Position numbers and translations under genes: made by a program | Notes under the pieces: model-generated | Database searches by the model: none | What the model saw: the letters and a program-made list of their open reading frames with translations, nothing else | Told to the model about the DNA's origin: nothing | Shown here: piece by piece, positions 61,669 through 64,000 of the stretch | How the letters are laid out: every line of letters starts with the position of its first letter | Numbering within the stretch: position 1 is the stretch's first letter | NCBI GenBank assembly: GCA_900768185.1 | Contig: CAAGCB010000012.1 | Location: forward strand, 1 to 64,000 | Length of the DNA: 64,000 nucleotides | Reading direction: 5' to 3' | DNA from: Alphaproteobacteria bacterium | GTDB lineage: Bacteria > Pseudomonadota > Alphaproteobacteria > CAAGCB01 > CAG-977

Positions 61669-64000
61669 ATGTCCGATGTCATCGCCGAATATGTCGCCGC
61701 TTTGAACAACCGCTATAAAACGGGATACGCCAAGGAACACACTTACCGCGCCGATTTGCAAAGTCTTTTTGAACGGTTGATGCCGGATGTGCGGGCGATC
61801 AACGAACCGTCGCACATGCGTTGCGGCGCGCCCGATTTTATGATGATGCGGCGCGGCGTCCCGTTCGGTTTCGCCGAAGCCAAAGACGTGGATAAAAATC
61901 TGGATTCCGCGGATTACACGGAACAATTCACCCGTTACCGCAACAGTTTGAACAACCTGATTATCACCAACTATCTGGAATTCCGTTTTTTCCGCGACGG
62001 CGAAGAAGTCGCCCGCGTCCGCCCCGCGCGATTGGAAAACGGAAAGATCGTCGGAAATCCCGACGAATACGAACGGTTTTCGCTGTTGACGGACGCGTTT
62101 GAACATTATGACGGCGTGACGATCAAATCGGCGGCGCGTCTGACGAAAATCATGGCGGGCAAAGCCAATTTGCTGGCGGACGTTATCAAGCGGGCTTTGC
62201 GGGAAAAAGACGATTCATACGCGAACAAAACTTTGCGCGAACAATACCAGGCGTTTCAAAAGGTTTTGATTTCCAGTCTGTCAACCGATGAATTTTCGGA
62301 CGTGTACGCCCAGACAATCGCTTACGGGCTGTTTGCGGGGCGGTTGAACGCAAACAATCCGGCGGGCTTTTCGCGCGAGGAGGCGGGCGCCTGCATTCCG
62401 CGTCAAAACCGTTTTTTGCGTCAGCTTTTCAACTATATCGCGGGAAACGACATTGATGACAGAATCAAATAGATCGTTGACGATCTGGCGCGGATTTTCG
62501 CCGCCGCGGATCTGTCCGCCGTTCTGAAAAATTACGGCAAGGCGACGGCGACGCACGATCCTTTGATCCATTTCTACGAAACTTTTTTAAGCGAATACAA
62601 TCACGAGGAACGCAAACTGCGCGGCGTATGGTACACGCCGAAACCCGTCGTGAATTTTATCGTGCGGGCGGTGGACGACTTGCTGAAAACGGAATTCGGA
62701 TTGCCCGACGGGCTGGCGGACGATTCGACGTTTTCACGCACGATCACCGACGCCAGATTCGGCGACAAGAAAACGGGCAGGCGTTCGGCGACGGTTACGC
62801 AACGGGAATACCGCGTGCAGATCCTAGACCCTGCGACGGGAACGGGAACTTTTTTGGCGGAAATCGTGCGGCAGGTGCATGAAAAATTCGCCGGTAATTC
62901 GGGAATGTGGCAAGGCTATGTCGAAAAATGCCTGTTGCCGCGTCTGAACGGGTTTGAATTGCTGATGGCGTCCTATGCGATGGCGCATTTAAAGCTGGAC
63001 TGGGTTTTGAAAGAAACGGGGTACGAAGCCAAAAGCGACAATCGTTTGCAGATTTACCTGACGGACAGTTTGCAGGAAGCGCACCCCGACACGGGAACGA
63101 TGTTCGCGTCGTGGCTGTCGAACGAATCGCAGGAAGCCGACAGGGTAAAGCGGGAAACGCCGATTATGGTCGTTCTGGGCAATCCGCCGTACAACGGGGA
63201 AAGCCAAAACAACGGCGAATGGATCAGAAACCTGATCGAAGTCTATAAGCGTGAACCGTCGGGCGGGGCGTTGCGGGAACGCAATCCGAAATGGCTGAAC
63301 GACGATTACGTCAAATTCATTCGCTACGCCGAACATTACGTCGAACGGAACAACAGCGGGATTTTGGCGTACATCAGCAATCATTCTTTTTTGGACAATC
63401 CGACTTTTCGCGGTATGCGGGCGCATTTGCTGCGCACGTTCGACGAGATTTACATTTTGGATTTGCACGGAAATTACAAGAAAAAAGAAATTTGCCCCGA
63501 CGGTTCGCCCGACGAAAACGTGTTCGACATTCAGCAGGGCGTCGCGATCAGCCTGTTCGTTAAAACGGGGGAAAAAGAAAAAGACGCTTTCGCGCGGGTG
63601 CGTCACGCCGACCTGTTTGGAAAACGAGAGGTTAAGTACGCTTTTTTGGCGGAAAAATCCTTAACCGATATTGCGTTTCAAACATTGGAAAACCGTCCGC
63701 CGCATTACTTTTTTACGCCGAAAGATTTTTCAAACGCCGACGAATACGAGCGGGGCTTTTCCTTGAACGAACTGTTTCAAATCAACAGCGTCGGAATCGT
63801 GACGGCTGACGACAAAACGTTGATTGACGGCGATAAAGCCGTTTTGATTGATAAAGTCGAACGCAAATTCGGAATTGCGGCAGATGAAAACAAAATTCAA
63901 AAAATAGCCTACCGTCCGTTTGACGACAGATTTGTTTATTATGACGGGGAATTGCTGGAACGACTGCGCGAACAGGTTATGCGCAACTTTATCGGGCGGG
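61669..64000 (+). pseudogene. Nuclease-methyltransferase (type IIG/ISP-like) with in-frame TAG, runs off window
   Basis: The frame opens at ATG 61669 and, apart from one TAG at 62470-62472 (codon 268), stays open to the window end (over 770 codons). Residues 1-130 look like a PD-(D/E)xK nuclease (GAPDF at 53-57, EAK at 70-72). After the stop comes an N6-adenine methyltransferase domain: motif I DPATGTGTF (residue 387), motif IV NPPYN (residue 505). The context of the stop, RIK*IVDDL, suggests TGG (Trp) to TAG. TAG is a normal stop in this genome (ptsN, tolR and ruvB end with it). It is either a nonsense-inactivated gene, two proteins (a start in the second half at 62905 is possible), or an assembly error. 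The 3' end is outside the window. Confidence 0.8.

Noticed and set aside
62470..62472. Reassignment of TAG as a sense codon
   Set aside because: ptsN, ruvB and tolR end with TAG at conserved C-termini, so TAG is a functional stop here.

Overview
The window is a single contiguous piece of a bacterial chromosome with dense operons, moderate to high GC and a clearly alphaproteobacterial gene order: kdsD-lptC-lptA-lptB-rpoN-hpf-ptsN, zapA-6S RNA-5-formyl-THF cyclo-ligase, yebC-ruvC-ruvA-ruvB, ybgC-tolQRAB-pal-cpoB-tilS-ftsH-glmM and an alphaproteobacterial-type serC. An oxygen-sensitive class III ribonucleotide reductase (nrdD/nrdG) and an [FeFe]-hydrogenase maturase (hydG with a TM1266-type regulator) point to an anaerobic or fermentative lifestyle. 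An orphan VirB8-like protein suggests a type IV secretion system elsewhere in the genome. My inference is an uncultured, host-associated (gut-type) alphaproteobacterium; the exact lineage cannot be read from the sequence.

Layout. 0-6 kb: tRNA-Val, a BaiN/HI0933-type flavoprotein, VirB8, a small membrane protein, and the anaerobic RNR genes, with the glycyl-radical domain on a separate 62-residue ORF and two NrdR boxes upstream. 6-8 kb: a secreted cysteine-rich protein with five tandem repeats behind an AT-rich leader. 8-14.5 kb: thrS-infC (infC with an AUU start), two glycan-type membrane/glycosyltransferase genes, a lipoprotein and a GST. 14.5-22.4 kb: uppP, tRNA-Leu, rnd, the LPS-export/sigma-54/PTS-Ntr cluster and tRNA-Ala. 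22.6-30.3 kb: hydG and its regulator, a COG2509 flavoprotein, an aminotransferase, a PPC-like protein of unknown role and a class III cyclase. 30.4-37.7 kb: rpmE, a MotA/MotB-like pair with an OmpA-like partner, suhB, efp and the divergent EF-P ligase epmA, then gtrA. 37.8-43.4 kb: zapA/6S RNA/folate genes, yebC, ruvCAB.

43.4-49.4 kb is the most unusual part. Seven lineage-specific genes sit exactly between ruvB and ybgC, which adjoin in many Proteobacteria. Five are paralogous small proteins, each with a helical N-terminal domain, a hydrophobic hairpin and a conserved basic C-terminus. They are followed by two paralogous, probably membrane-anchored HExxH proteins. Two of the promoters carry the same dyad (GACAAA-N13-TTTGTC) at the same place relative to -35/-10, and the last island gene overlaps ybgC, coupling the array to the Tol-Pal envelope operon.

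49.4-61.3 kb: the Tol-Pal operon with a second Pal-like lipoprotein, then tilS, ftsH, glmM, serC. 61.3-64 kb: a roughly 300-nt region with many hairpins leads into a large nuclease-methyltransferase (type IIG/ISP-like) gene that carries an in-frame TAG stop and runs off the window. No CRISPR array, insertion sequence, integrase or rRNA was seen.
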